From positions 1 to 43,623 of the forward strand of contig LCCP01000001.1 in the NCBI GenBank assembly GCA_000997945.1: a stretch of DNA of 43,623 nt, in the 5' to 3' direction. Below, in pieces: positions 1 through 6,715 of the stretch. Made by a program: the position numbers and the translations under genes. Each line of letters starts with the position of its first letter. The stretch's first letter is position 1. The stretch is from Parcubacteria group bacterium GW2011_GWC2_42_12 (GTDB lineage: Bacteria; Patescibacteriota; Patescibacteriia; Patescibacteriales; GWC2-42-12). The notes under the pieces were generated by a model. That model saw nothing but the letters and a program-made list of their open reading frames with translations, had not been told where the DNA came from and made no database searches.

Positions 1-1
1 C

Positions 2-142
2 GCTTGGGAGCTAAAAGCGATTGATAATAAAAAATTCGCCGAATTGGCGGCGCTCTTGGTTGAAATCGGTCGAATGCTGGGCGGCTGGCAAAAACAGCTC
101 ATAAAAGAAACTCCCCCTATTACAGGAGGAGTGAGAAGATAG
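2..142 (+). CDS. avd: Avd-like four-helix-bundle protein, C-terminal end (partial)
   Basis: Only the last 46 codons are in the window; the reading frame enters from the left edge and stops at TAG 140-142. The visible part is helical and contains WELKAID and EIGRMLGGW, which resemble the last helix of the 23S-IVP/Avd four-helix-bundle family. In diversity-generating retroelements, Avd is the accessory protein that binds the reverse transcriptase and is needed for mutagenic homing. The stop lies six bases before the template repeat (148 onward), which supports the Avd reading. The gene points toward the TR and the target gene rather than along with them. It is too short for the ORF track. The family call comes from motif memory and context; a generic four-helix-bundle protein is the alternative. 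Confidence 0.62.
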   Translation, partial: AWELKAIDNKKFAELAALLVEIGRMLGGWQKQLIKETPPITGGVRR

Positions 143-147
143 TAGCG

Positions 148-270
148 GGAACGAACGAACCGATTGTTGCCGTTGAAGTTGTTGTCGAGGTAATTGAAGT
201 TGAGCACCCACCGCCGGCCATTCCAGTTGAAGTAAGCCACGCGGCGGTTACGGTTATCGTCGAGCAAAAT
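148..270 (-). repeat. DGR template repeat (TR)
   Basis: This non-coding segment aligns without gaps to 629-751 inside the neighbouring gene. By eye there are 18 mismatches in 123 positions; 17 lie at an A of the minus strand and one is G to C. About 28 As are present on that strand. Read in the VR frame, TR would encode a run rich in AAC/AAT codons (for example NWNGRRWVLNFNYLDNNF), the usual TR design, in which changing the first two As cannot give a stop. The template RNA must therefore be the minus-strand transcript. Identity is perfect for the last 17 bases at the 3' end (148-164), as expected of the initiation region. Similarity fades beyond about 275. Confidence 0.93.
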
Positions 271-300
271 TATGCAAAGTATCGTCCAGTCCACCACCCC

Positions 301-480
301 TTGAATACTCTTAGGGTTGTATTTTATTCGGGGCCTTTAGCCCGCCAATACTTTGCACCGAGTATCTTCTTTTTCGGATTTACTAAAAATACTCTACCGG
401 AAGCCGTGGCCGCCGATACTCTAATTCTTAGCAATACGAGATGCGGTTGCCTGAAGCCGTGGCCGCAAGCATAATGCCCA
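301..480. other. Spacer 5' of the TR, probable leader of the TR RNA
   Basis: No convincing gene is seen here. In minus-strand sense this lies between a possible promoter and TR. It holds two copies of an 11-base motif, GCCGTGGCCGC (about 403 and 454), and several scattered ATACTCT-like and ATACTTTG-like words. GGCGGGCTAAAGGCCC-like self-complementary sequence lies around 335-350. It may be a structured 5' part of the TR transcript; that role is inference. Confidence 0.4.
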
Positions 481-489
481 TCTGCTGGC

Positions 490-495
490 ATTATA
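490..495 (-). promoter_or_regulatory. Possible -10 box for the TR RNA
   Basis: The minus strand reads TATAAT here, just after the terminator of the target gene and about 220 bases upstream of TR. No good -35 is visible. The box overlaps a short inverted repeat (ATAATGCC / GGCATTAT, 471-494). It fits transcription of the TR RNA on the minus strand but is weak on its own. Confidence 0.35.
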
Positions 496-517
496 TCAAA
501 AAATCAAAATTTTAAAC

Positions 518-558
518 ATAAAAAAGACCCGCATCCAGACTTGAAGCCTAAATGCGGG
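518..558 (-). terminator. Rho-independent terminator of the DGR target gene
   Basis: On the minus strand CCCGCAT and ATGCGGG form a 7-bp stem with a 17-base loop, followed by TCTTTTTTAT. It lies 47 bases after the stop of the DGR target and separates its transcript from the TR. Confidence 0.75.
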
Positions 559-604
559 GAAATGCGAAGTGCCGAGGGGCCAGAACCCAAGAAGGACAAA
601 GGGC

Positions 605-1240
605 TCAAGCAACCGAGGGCAACTCGCTGGAACGAACGAACCGATCGCTGCCGCGGAAGTTGCGGTGGAGGTAACGGAAGTAGAGCACCCACCGCCGGCC
701 ATCCCAGTAGAAGTAAGCCACGCGGCGGCCACGGCCACCGTCGAGCAAAACTGTGCGCGGCATAATGAAGTAGTGCTTGCCACGAGACTCAACCGGGAAA
801 ATTTCCTTTCCCTCTTCCTGCTGCTTAAGCTTGGCTGCAGCAAACCCCAAACTGCCGTAAGCGTTGCCCTTGCGAGCGAGCATGGTGTCGCCGCTAATGT
901 AAGTTTCACCCGCCTGAACCGGGCCGGAAGAATAATCCAGATTGGCGAGGTTGATGTCGCCTTCCGGATCGTCCTTCGTTACCTGCCAACCGCTGGGAAC
1001 CAGACCGGAGTTTTGAGCGCGAACCGGGGTGACAATACCGCTGGCTTTCTTGGCGAATCGGACGAGTAGAGCGATCATCTCGTCTTCCAGCTCCGTACCC
1101 GGATAAGCCAAGGCGACTTGGAACAGAGCGGTGTCTATTCCGGCTTTGCGAGCGGCCGCGTTAATGCGGTCGCCGAGTTTTGCGACCTGCGGGTCGGAGG
1201 GTCCATTTACCGATGGGGTTAATGTATTCATTAGCGTCAT
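605..1240 (-). CDS. DGR target protein with C-terminal variable region
   Basis: The protein is 211 aa if it starts at the ATG at 1240 (preceded by AGAAAG); the ORF track start at 1285 adds 15 residues, and an ATG at 1231 is also possible. The N-terminal two thirds (PSVNGPSDPQVAKLGDR onward) match nothing I recognise. The C-terminal ~45 residues, from about LLDGGRGRRVAYF to RFVRS, are the VR and have the W/Y-rich pattern (YWDGRRWVLYF) of C-type-lectin-fold DGR targets in CPR bacteria. Relative to the TR-encoded version, N residues have become G, Y, D, R and S, all explained by A substitutions. Only six residues follow the VR. No signal peptide or membrane segment is seen. It is probably a ligand-binding protein whose surface is diversified. 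The gene is richer in GC than the core genes and has an A/C-rich leader. Confidence 0.9.
   Translation of the reverse strand: MTLMNTLTPSVNGPSDPQVAKLGDRINAAARKAGIDTALFQVALAYPGTELEDEMIALLVRFAKKASGIVTPVRAQNSGLVPSGWQVTKDDPEGDINLANLDYSSGPVQAGETYISGDTMLARKGNAYGSLGFAAAKLKQQEEGKEIFPVESRGKHYFIMPRTVLLDGGRGRRVAYFYWDGRRWVLYFRYLHRNFRGSDRFVRSSELPSVA
629..751 (-). repeat. DGR variable repeat (VR)
   Basis: Copy of the TR at 148-270 (offset 481), located at the 3' end of the target gene. Substitutions are almost entirely at TR adenines, mostly A to G or C with some A to T. Eleven codons are altered by A changes; one more (D to H) comes from the single G-to-C change. A weak hairpin (CGAG-TTGCC-CTCG, 614-626) lies three bases downstream of its 3' end, where DGRs often carry a stem-loop; with a 4-bp stem this one is not convincing by itself. 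Confidence 0.93.
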
Positions 1241-1375
1241 CTTTCTATTTGTTTGGTTGTTGTTTTTTACCGCGACGACCATCATCGCAGCTTACAGAAA
1301 ACTTATTTCAAATTTCCTAAAAGCCACGATGATCACCAAAATATTGGCTAAATTTAAGGTACGAAACTAAACCTT

Positions 1376-1406
1376 ATTATATACCATAAAATTTAATTTA
1401 TGTCCA
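1376..1406 (-). promoter_or_regulatory. Candidate promoter of the DGR target gene
   Basis: Minus strand: TGGACA (1401-1406), a 19-base spacer and TATAAT (1376-1381). A transcript from here would have a leader of about 130 bases before the ATG at 1240, ending in the A/C-rich stretch AACAACAACCAAACAAATAG. Confidence 0.45.
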
Positions 1407-1444
1407 GCATTTTAGGTAATTTATGCTAATATTAAACAAAAAGT

Positions 1445-1473
1445 CAAAAATAAAAGACGGAACTTAACCGCCC
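1445..1473 (-). terminator. Weak terminator after the 177-aa membrane protein gene
   Basis: Minus strand: GGCGG-TTAAGTT-CCGTC followed by TTTTATTTTTG. The stem is short (5 bp with one G-U pair), but the T-rich tail and its place 28 bases after the stop fit. Confidence 0.45.
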
Positions 1474-1500
1474 TTATTTTTATGGTTATTTTATACAAAA

Positions 1501-2034
1501 TTAAAATCTCTTTAACCACTTTAAAATCACGAAGGCGATCAGGCCGCCTAAGACCGCCGTGGCTAATTGCGGCCAGCTCATCATATTGGCCACCGCCGCG
1601 GCCAGTTCCTTCTTTAAAAGCAATTTTGTTATCCAGTTCACGCTTAAATACAAGAAAACAAATTTTAAAATTGCGCCTAACATAACCCCCAGCCAATAAC
1701 CTTTGCCGCTGTTTTTGGCTTGGTTATAAAACCAATCAATAGTTAAAATAAAAATGGCGTTACTAATCATAATAAACGGTACGACCGGAGCCAGGATTGC
1801 GGGCAAGAGCCCGCCGGCTAAAGCCATTAAACTGGGAACTAGAGCCACGACTAAAGCGCTCCTGATGCCCACTAAAAACAAAACTAAAATCAAAATCGCG
1901 TTGATGATCGGGCCGGTCAACCATTGCCAATGAATAAAAAACGGCAAAGCCGTAGCTAGGCCGGCCAAACCGACAAACTGCGTTAAGCTCTGAACATTAA
2001 CTCTTGCTAATGTTTCTTCTTTGATAATTTCCAT
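1501..2034 (-). CDS. Multi-pass membrane protein next to the hydrogenase
   Basis: A 177-aa, strongly hydrophobic protein with about five predicted membrane helices (around residues 17-35, 42-60, 62-88, 90-108 and 150-172) and a basic end (LKWLKRF). The pattern resembles small integral membrane proteins of the ECF-transporter substrate-component type, several of which are found beside FeFe hydrogenase genes in CPR genomes; I cannot assign a substrate. It follows the hydrogenase gene on the same strand, separated by a 105-base foldback (2061-2165), so co-transcription is plausible. It could be a membrane partner of the hydrogenase or simply a neighbour. Confidence 0.6.
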   Translation of the reverse strand: MEIIKEETLARVNVQSLTQFVGLAGLATALPFFIHWQWLTGPIINAILILVLFLVGIRSALVVALVPSLMALAGGLLPAILAPVVPFIMISNAIFILTIDWFYNQAKNSGKGYWLGVMLGAILKFVFLYLSVNWITKLLLKKELAAAVANMMSWPQLATAVLGGLIAFVILKWLKRF

Positions 2035-2060
2035 AAAAAATAATTTATTGGCTTAACTTG

Positions 2061-2165
2061 CTGGACAAGGATATTGGTTTTGAGCGCATACGAAATTGTA
2101 GTAATTTTTGTAATCAAAAATTACCCAAATTTCGTCTTAAGTGAAAAACCAATATCCTTGTCCAG
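2061..2165. repeat. Long foldback repeat between hydA and the membrane gene
   Basis: Arms of 21 bp (CTGGACAAGGATATTGGTTTT and complement) are perfect. An inner pair (AATTTTTG / CAAAAATT) and CGAAATT / AATTTCG nest inside, so nearly the whole element can fold. The layout is like the four elements described under findings, but the core motif differs. Confidence 0.85.
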
Positions 2166-2200
2166 CGATTTTTAATAATATAATTATTTTAAAATCATAC

Positions 2201-4027
2201 CTAACTCCTCTTCTTGTATTTCGTATATAAAACTTGATTTTCCAATTTGCCTTTGGTTTTAAACCAGCGTAAAACTTCAACCGCTTCTTTATTATCATGC
2301 GCTCTTCTAATCTTACTCTTAGCGTCGATCTTATATAACGCCTCTAACCTTTTCTTTCTAATCGCCGCCGTGGTGGGAATCGGCTGACCGCCGCCGCCAA
2401 TACAGCCATCCGGACAAGCCATCACTTCAATATAGTCATAATCCCGCAAATTATCCAACGCCGATTTAATATTACCAATGCCATTTACTACCGCCACTCT
2501 GAATTTTTTATCGCCCATCATCAGCTCCGCTCTTTTTACGCCGGCTAAACCACGCACCTCCTTAAATTTAATCCGAGAATTACAAAATTTTGTTTTTAAC
2601 TTTTCCGCTTTAGTAAAACTGCGGCAAACCGAATCTTGCGCCGTTTGCGTTAAATATTCAGCCGTCCTTAAGGCCGATTCCATCACTCCCCCGCTAGCGC
2701 CATAGATGACCGCGGCCCCGCTAGCCGCGCCCAGAGGATTATCGGCCGGCAAGGGCTTTAAATCCATAAAATCAATCCGATTCTTTTTAATCAAATAAAC
2801 TAACTCACGGGTAGTTAAGCAATAGTCAACCGGCCAATTGCCGCCAATTTTTAATTCTCGGCGGCTAGCTTCAAACTTCTTGGCTGTGCAGGGCATGATG
2901 GAAACGACCATGATATTTTTTGGCTTGATTTTCATCTTCTCGGCCCAATAAGTTTTGATAATGCCAGCGCTATGAATCTGCGGACTCCTCGCCGTCGTTA
3001 ATTTGGGTATTAAATCCGGCCGAAAAAATTCCACATATTTTATCCAGGCCGGGCAGCAAGAAGTAAACATGGGCAAGCCGTTCTCCATAACTCCAGTTTT
3101 TAAACTGGGACTAGGGAGACCAAGACGAAATTCTTTCATTCTCCCAATTAATTCTTCGGCTTCAACCATGGTAGTAATGTCGGCGCCGAAATTCACGTCA
3201 AAAACATAATTAAATCCCAATTTTTTTAAGGCCGCCACTACCTGGCCGGTCATGACTTCGCCGCCTTTAGCGCCGAACTCTTCGCCAATACTAACCCTGA
3301 TTGACGGCGCGAATTGCGCTACCAATATTTTAGATTTATTTTTTAAAGCTTTTTCCACCAATGACCAATGGGCTTGCTCTTGCGCCGCGCTGACCGGGCA
3401 ATATAAGGCGCACTGACCACAATAAATACAGTCAGATTTCTTTTTCCGCTTGTTGATTAAAGCGAAGCCATCCCTCTCGGTCACGGGCACGACTTCTTGC
3501 GTAATTCCTTTGCCCCTAAGTTCTAAATAATTTATTTTCTGTAAAGTATTGCAGGCTTCCACGCAATTACGGCAATCAATGCATTGGCTGCCGTCGATTT
3601 CCACGGCGTTGGCAAATTTATAGATTTTTCTCTTGCTCTTGCGATCTTTAAAAGTAGTAATTTCAATCTTATGCTTATCGGCCAACTCTAAGAGCGCGCA
3701 ATTAAAACGCCGGATGCAAGTCGGGCATCTTTCAATATGTTCGGCGAAGATCAATTCAATATTTAAATTGCGCGAACGTTTAACCCTGGCCGTGTCGGTC
3801 CTGATAATCAGGCCATCACAAACTTCAGTTGAGCAGGAAGTAACTAGATTTTTACAGCCGGAAATTTCCACCACGCAAATCCGGCAATTGGCCTTAACCG
3901 GAAAATCATCATGCTGGCAAAGGCCGGGTATAATCACGCCATTCTCGCGCGCCACCTGCATAATGGTTTTACCGGACTGACAACTTATTCCCTTGCCATT
4001 TAAATTTATTTTAATCTTTTTACTCAT
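2201..4027 (-). CDS. hydA: NADH-linked [FeFe] hydrogenase, catalytic subunit
   Basis: 608 aa from the ATG at 4027 (MSKKIKINLNG), which places the ferredoxin fold at the normal distance from the start; the upstream ATG of the ORF track adds five residues. Domains in order are: a 2Fe-2S ferredoxin (CQHDDFPVKANCRICVVE, then a fourth Cys in TSCS); the His-Cys cluster (EHIERCPTCIRRFNC); two 4Fe-4S motifs (CIDCRNCVEAC, CIYCGQCALYC); and the H-cluster domain with TSCCPAW, MPCTAKKFE and MACPDGCIGGGGQP. All H-cluster cysteines are present. It reduces protons to H2 (or the reverse), probably with the NuoF-like subunit encoded just upstream. A palindromic repeat appears translated before TSCCPAW (see findings). 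The C-terminal tail after GGGQP is of usual length. Confidence 0.95.
   Translation of the reverse strand: MSKKIKINLNGKGISCQSGKTIMQVARENGVIIPGLCQHDDFPVKANCRICVVEISGCKNLVTSCSTEVCDGLIIRTDTARVKRSRNLNIELIFAEHIERCPTCIRRFNCALLELADKHKIEITTFKDRKSKRKIYKFANAVEIDGSQCIDCRNCVEACNTLQKINYLELRGKGITQEVVPVTERDGFALINKRKKKSDCIYCGQCALYCPVSAAQEQAHWSLVEKALKNKSKILVAQFAPSIRVSIGEEFGAKGGEVMTGQVVAALKKLGFNYVFDVNFGADITTMVEAEELIGRMKEFRLGLPSPSLKTGVMENGLPMFTSCCPAWIKYVEFFRPDLIPKLTTARSPQIHSAGIIKTYWAEKMKIKPKNIMVVSIMPCTAKKFEASRRELKIGGNWPVDYCLTTRELVYLIKKNRIDFMDLKPLPADNPLGAASGAAVIYGASGGVMESALRTAEYLTQTAQDSVCRSFTKAEKLKTKFCNSRIKFKEVRGLAGVKRAELMMGDKKFRVAVVNGIGNIKSALDNLRDYDYIEVMACPDGCIGGGGQPIPTTAAIRKKRLEALYKIDAKSKIRRAHDNKEAVEVLRWFKTKGKLENQVLYTKYKKRS
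3083..3118. repeat. Palindromic repeat inside hydA
   Basis: CTCC..CTCCAGTTT and AAACTGG..GGGAG form an imperfect palindrome closely like the hairpins at 21275-21305 and 21442-21471. It is translated in frame as roughly LGLPSPSLKTGVMEN, shortly before the first H-cluster motif, where other hydrogenases have a shorter, unrelated loop as I recall them. Confidence 0.6.
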
Positions 4028-4045
4028 ACGAACATAAAACAAATT

Positions 4046-4146
4046 GCCTTGGCTAAGCTTGTTTAAATTTTCGAACGAGGACTGTTTGAGGCCGCCACAG
4101 GCGGACGAGTTCCGCAGGAGAAAATTTAAACAAGTTTAGCCAAAGC
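4046..4146. repeat. Foldback element, GCGAGGACTG family (copy A)
   Basis: 26-base arms with two mismatches (GCCTTGGCTAAGCTTG..., complement at the right). The interior carries CGAGGACTG (4075-4084) and TTCCGCAG, separated by a small hairpin (GGCCGCC-ACA-GGCGG). It lies between the NuoF-like gene and hydA, in the leader of hydA. Confidence 0.85.
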
Positions 4147-4171
4147 TCTCGAATCCTTAGAGATAAATATA

Positions 4172-5197
4172 TTACATCGCTTTACTTTTCGCCTCCATCT
4201 CCGGCAAAACATTTTCCATAAAACTTTTGATCGGTATAACCACCGAGCTGCCCAGAGCGCAAAAAGAAGTATCGGCCAAATTGTCCAACAAATTATTAAA
4301 CAAAGTCCAATCTGCCTTTTCCGCCAAAAAAATTTCGCGCAGTCGATATATCCCCTCGCGGCAAGGAGTGCATTGACCGCAAGACTCATCAATAAAAAAA
4401 TCGAGCCAACCGGCAATAATTTTTTTATAATTATTTTTAGCTAAGCTATAAATCGTGATTGAGCCGGCGCCCTCTACCGGCCTTTTTAACTGCCGGCTAT
4501 TTAGCGCTTCGCCTGACATATCGCCCCCGACTAAAACAAAAAAATGAAAGCTCGGATAGTTTTTAGTTTGCTTGAGCGTTTTTTCAATGGTAAAACTAGC
4601 TGGTAGTTCATAAACCCCTTCATACGGGCAGTCTCCGGCTATATCATAAAATCTCTTATTGTCATACTGGCCGGAATTAACCAAGCTAATATTATAGAAA
4701 GTTTCAACATTATTTACGAGCGTTGGACATCCCCAGAGGCCGGCCGTCACCGGAAAGGGTGGCTTTAATCTAGGTTCAATTCTTTTACCTTCAATCGCGT
4801 TTAAAACCGCGCTTTCTTCGCCGCCGACATAACCGGACTGGATGGGCTTAACAAATATTTCAATGGCCGAGTCTTTGATCAGCGCGGCTAATTTTTTATT
4901 ATACTTTTTGTTATAACTATAATTCAAAAATAAATAGCCTTTTTCTGCCAAAAAAAAATCAATGGCAATTTTCAGGCCAGCAATTACTTTTTCCGCGTAA
5001 TTTTCCAAAATATAGCCATCCTTGGTTAACCCCGGTTCGCCTTCGGCCGCATTACAAACGACATAGCATTTTCTTCCGCCGACTTCTTTATCCGCCAAAG
5101 CTTCGGCCACGGCGGACCACTTCTTGGCCACGGAAAACCCCGCGCCGCCGCGCCCGACCAAATTGGCCTTCCTAATTTTGTCTAGAATCTTGTCCAT
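4172..5197 (-). CDS. NuoF/HydB-like NADH-binding flavoprotein
   Basis: 341 aa, homologous to the 51-kDa NADH-dehydrogenase subunit. It has the glycine-rich NADH site (GRGGAGFSVAKKW), the FMN site (NAAEGEPG...KDGYILE), YVGGEESAVLNAIEG, and the C-terminal 4Fe-4S motif (SCGQCTPCR ... C in TSFCALG). It is shorter than usual NuoF or HydB: no thioredoxin-like N-terminus and no extra C-terminal ferredoxin. Its neighbour is hydA, so it probably feeds electrons from NADH to the hydrogenase, or takes them back. No NuoE/HydC subunit is in the window. The start at 5197 fits the beginning of the Rossmann-like region. Confidence 0.92.
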   Translation of the reverse strand: MDKILDKIRKANLVGRGGAGFSVAKKWSAVAEALADKEVGGRKCYVVCNAAEGEPGLTKDGYILENYAEKVIAGLKIAIDFFLAEKGYLFLNYSYNKKYNKKLAALIKDSAIEIFVKPIQSGYVGGEESAVLNAIEGKRIEPRLKPPFPVTAGLWGCPTLVNNVETFYNISLVNSGQYDNKRFYDIAGDCPYEGVYELPASFTIEKTLKQTKNYPSFHFFVLVGGDMSGEALNSRQLKRPVEGAGSITIYSLAKNNYKKIIAGWLDFFIDESCGQCTPCREGIYRLREIFLAEKADWTLFNNLLDNLADTSFCALGSSVVIPIKSFMENVLPEMEAKSKAM

Positions 5198-5220
5198 AAA
5201 TAATTAATTTTCATTTTTAC

Positions 5221-5345
5221 TGCCAAATTAAAAAAATAAAATTTCCAATTTGCAATTTTCAATTCTTAATGAATTTTCAATGCTCTAATTTTCAATTGAA
5301 AATTGGTCATTGTTTGAAAATTGCAAATTGCAAATTGAAAATTTT
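5221..5345. repeat. AT-rich intergenic repeat (CAATTTGCAATTTTCAATT type)
   Basis: Repeated words such as AAATTGCAAATTG and TTTTCAATT on both strands fill the space upstream of the NuoF-like gene and can fold back. Related stretches occur at 36087-36205 and, with other words, at 11815-11925 and 15402-15512. Confidence 0.7.
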
Positions 5346-5365
5346 ATATACTCCCAAAAAATTAA

Positions 5366-6418
5366 CTAAATTAACCGATTCTTTCCAATATACTCGCATA
5401 GATCCGCTAAGCGGCAGGAATAGCCCCACTCATTATCATACCAAGAAATAATTTTTAACATGTCGCCGTCGATGACTTTGGTTAAAGGCAAATCCACGAT
5501 CGCGCTGGCCTGATTACCGATAAAATCGGACGACACCAACGGCTCCTCGGTCGCCGCTAGATAACCCTTGTAGTCGCCAGTCGCGGCCTTTTTCAGCGCC
5601 TCGTTAACGGCTTCAACCGTCACCGGCTTTTCTGTAATATAGACCGTATCGCAAAGCGACACGACCGGCGTCGGCACTCTAAAAGACAAACCGTCAAATT
5701 TACCGGAGAGCTCCGGTATGGTCTTAATCACGGCTTTAGTCGCGCCGGTGGTGGTGGGCACGATATTGACGGCCGCGGCGCGAGCGCGGCGCAAATCCTT
5801 ATGCGGCCCGTCCACTAAATTCTGATCAGCCGTATAAGAATGAATCGTGGACATGATGGCTTTTTTAATGCCAAAATTATCCGAGATTATTTTCGTCACC
5901 GGCGCCAAGCAATTAGTCGTGCAAGAAGCCAGGGAAATAATTTTATCATATTTATCTAGATCTTTTTCATTAACCGACAAAACAATAGTTTTAATGCCGT
6001 CATCCTTGGCCGGCGCGGACAAAATAACTTTCTTGGCTCCGGCTTGTAGATGTTGTTCGGCGCCAGCCGCGTCCAAAAATCTTCCGGTACACTCCAGAAC
6101 TATGTCCACTTTCATTTCGCGCCAAGGCAGCTTAACCGGTTCTTTCTCGGCCAAAACTTTATACTTTTTCCCGCCAACCACTAAATTATCAGCTTCAAAA
6201 CCGACCTTCTTTTCATAAATCCCATAGCAACTATCATATTGGAGTAAGTGCGCTAGCGTCTTGGTGTCGGTCAAATCATTGATAGCTACGATGTTAACCC
6301 CGTCAAATTGCTTCGCACCGGCAGAGCCGGATTTGACGAGGTGAACGCCTTTCTTGTTTAACAGCGCTTTAAAAGCGGCTCGGCCGATCCGGCCGAAGCC
6401 GTTAATGGCAACATTCAT
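5366..6418 (-). CDS. gap: Glyceraldehyde-3-phosphate dehydrogenase
   Basis: 350 aa. The NAD-binding start is INGFGRIGR; the catalytic Cys lies in ASCTTNCLAPV; other family blocks are HSYTADQNLVDGPHKDLRRARAA (abbreviated), TTTGATKAV, LSFRVPTP and the C-terminal SWYDNEWGYS. It catalyses the NAD(P)-dependent oxidation of glyceraldehyde-3-phosphate in glycolysis and would supply the NADH used by the hydrogenase pair encoded downstream. Between the first helix and AINDLTD it has an extra ~14 residues (LVKSGSAGAKQFDG), coded by a palindromic repeat that also occurs between genes nearby (6652-6708). Otherwise the length is normal. Confidence 0.97.
   Translation of the reverse strand: MNVAINGFGRIGRAAFKALLNKKGVHLVKSGSAGAKQFDGVNIVAINDLTDTKTLAHLLQYDSCYGIYEKKVGFEADNLVVGGKKYKVLAEKEPVKLPWREMKVDIVLECTGRFLDAAGAEQHLQAGAKKVILSAPAKDDGIKTIVLSVNEKDLDKYDKIISLASCTTNCLAPVTKIISDNFGIKKAIMSTIHSYTADQNLVDGPHKDLRRARAAAVNIVPTTTGATKAVIKTIPELSGKFDGLSFRVPTPVVSLCDTVYITEKPVTVEAVNEALKKAATGDYKGYLAATEEPLVSSDFIGNQASAIVDLPLTKVIDGDMLKIISWYDNEWGYSCRLADLCEYIGKNRLI
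6298..6341. repeat. CCCCGTCAAAT palindrome inside gap
   Basis: CCCCGTCAAAT and ATTTGACGAGG flank an inner CCGGC / GCCGG stem. The same arms (CCCCGTCAAAT / ATTTGACGGGG) occur at 6652-6708, about 300 bases away in the 5' intergenic region of gap. It is translated in frame at about residues 27-40 of GAPDH. Confidence 0.75.
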
Positions 6419-6544
6419 ATTGTTTTCAAGTTAATAATTATGAAATTATTATATCATAAATAAGCCCCCTTTAACAAAGGGAGTCTAAATAAAACAAAAA
6501 AACAGCTCTAAACTGCTTAAAATAAATACCTATTTTTTTCTTTA

Positions 6545-6632
6545 GTTCACCGTTCGTGAGATTGCCGCGCCTGCTCGCCTCGCTGAAATTCCGGCAAAGC
6601 GGTCCGGTAGGCAGGCTCCTCGCAAAGACAAA
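6545..6632. repeat. Composite intergenic repeat fragments
   Basis: Contains CGTTCGTGAGATTGC, part of the CATTGCGAG/GCAATCTC family, and GGTCCGGTAGGCAGGCTC, part of the CCTGCC..GGCAGG family seen again near 23095 and inside gyrB. No gene is seen between gap and ricT. Confidence 0.6.
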
Positions 6633-6651
6633 TCAATTTTCTTACTTCTTC

Positions 6652-6708
6652 ACCCCGTCAAATAATTTTGCATCTGCAAAATTAGCGCGAAGCGCTATTT
6701 GACGGGGT
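6652..6708. repeat. CCCCGTCAAAT palindrome, intergenic copy
   Basis: ACCCCGTCAAATA / TATTTGACGGGGT form a perfect 13-bp outer stem with nested AATTTTGC / GCAAAATT and AGCGC/GCGCT stems. It sits just after the end of ricT and may also act as a transcription end, though no T-run follows. Confidence 0.85.
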
Positions 6709-6715
6709 AAACTTC

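Noticed and set aside
11-211. 66-aa minus-strand ORF at the left edge
   Set aside because: Antisense to the avd-like end and not in the VR-homologous frame of TR.
614-626. DGR cruciform hairpin downstream of the VR
   Set aside because: The stem is only 4 bp, too weak to claim as the functional stem-loop.
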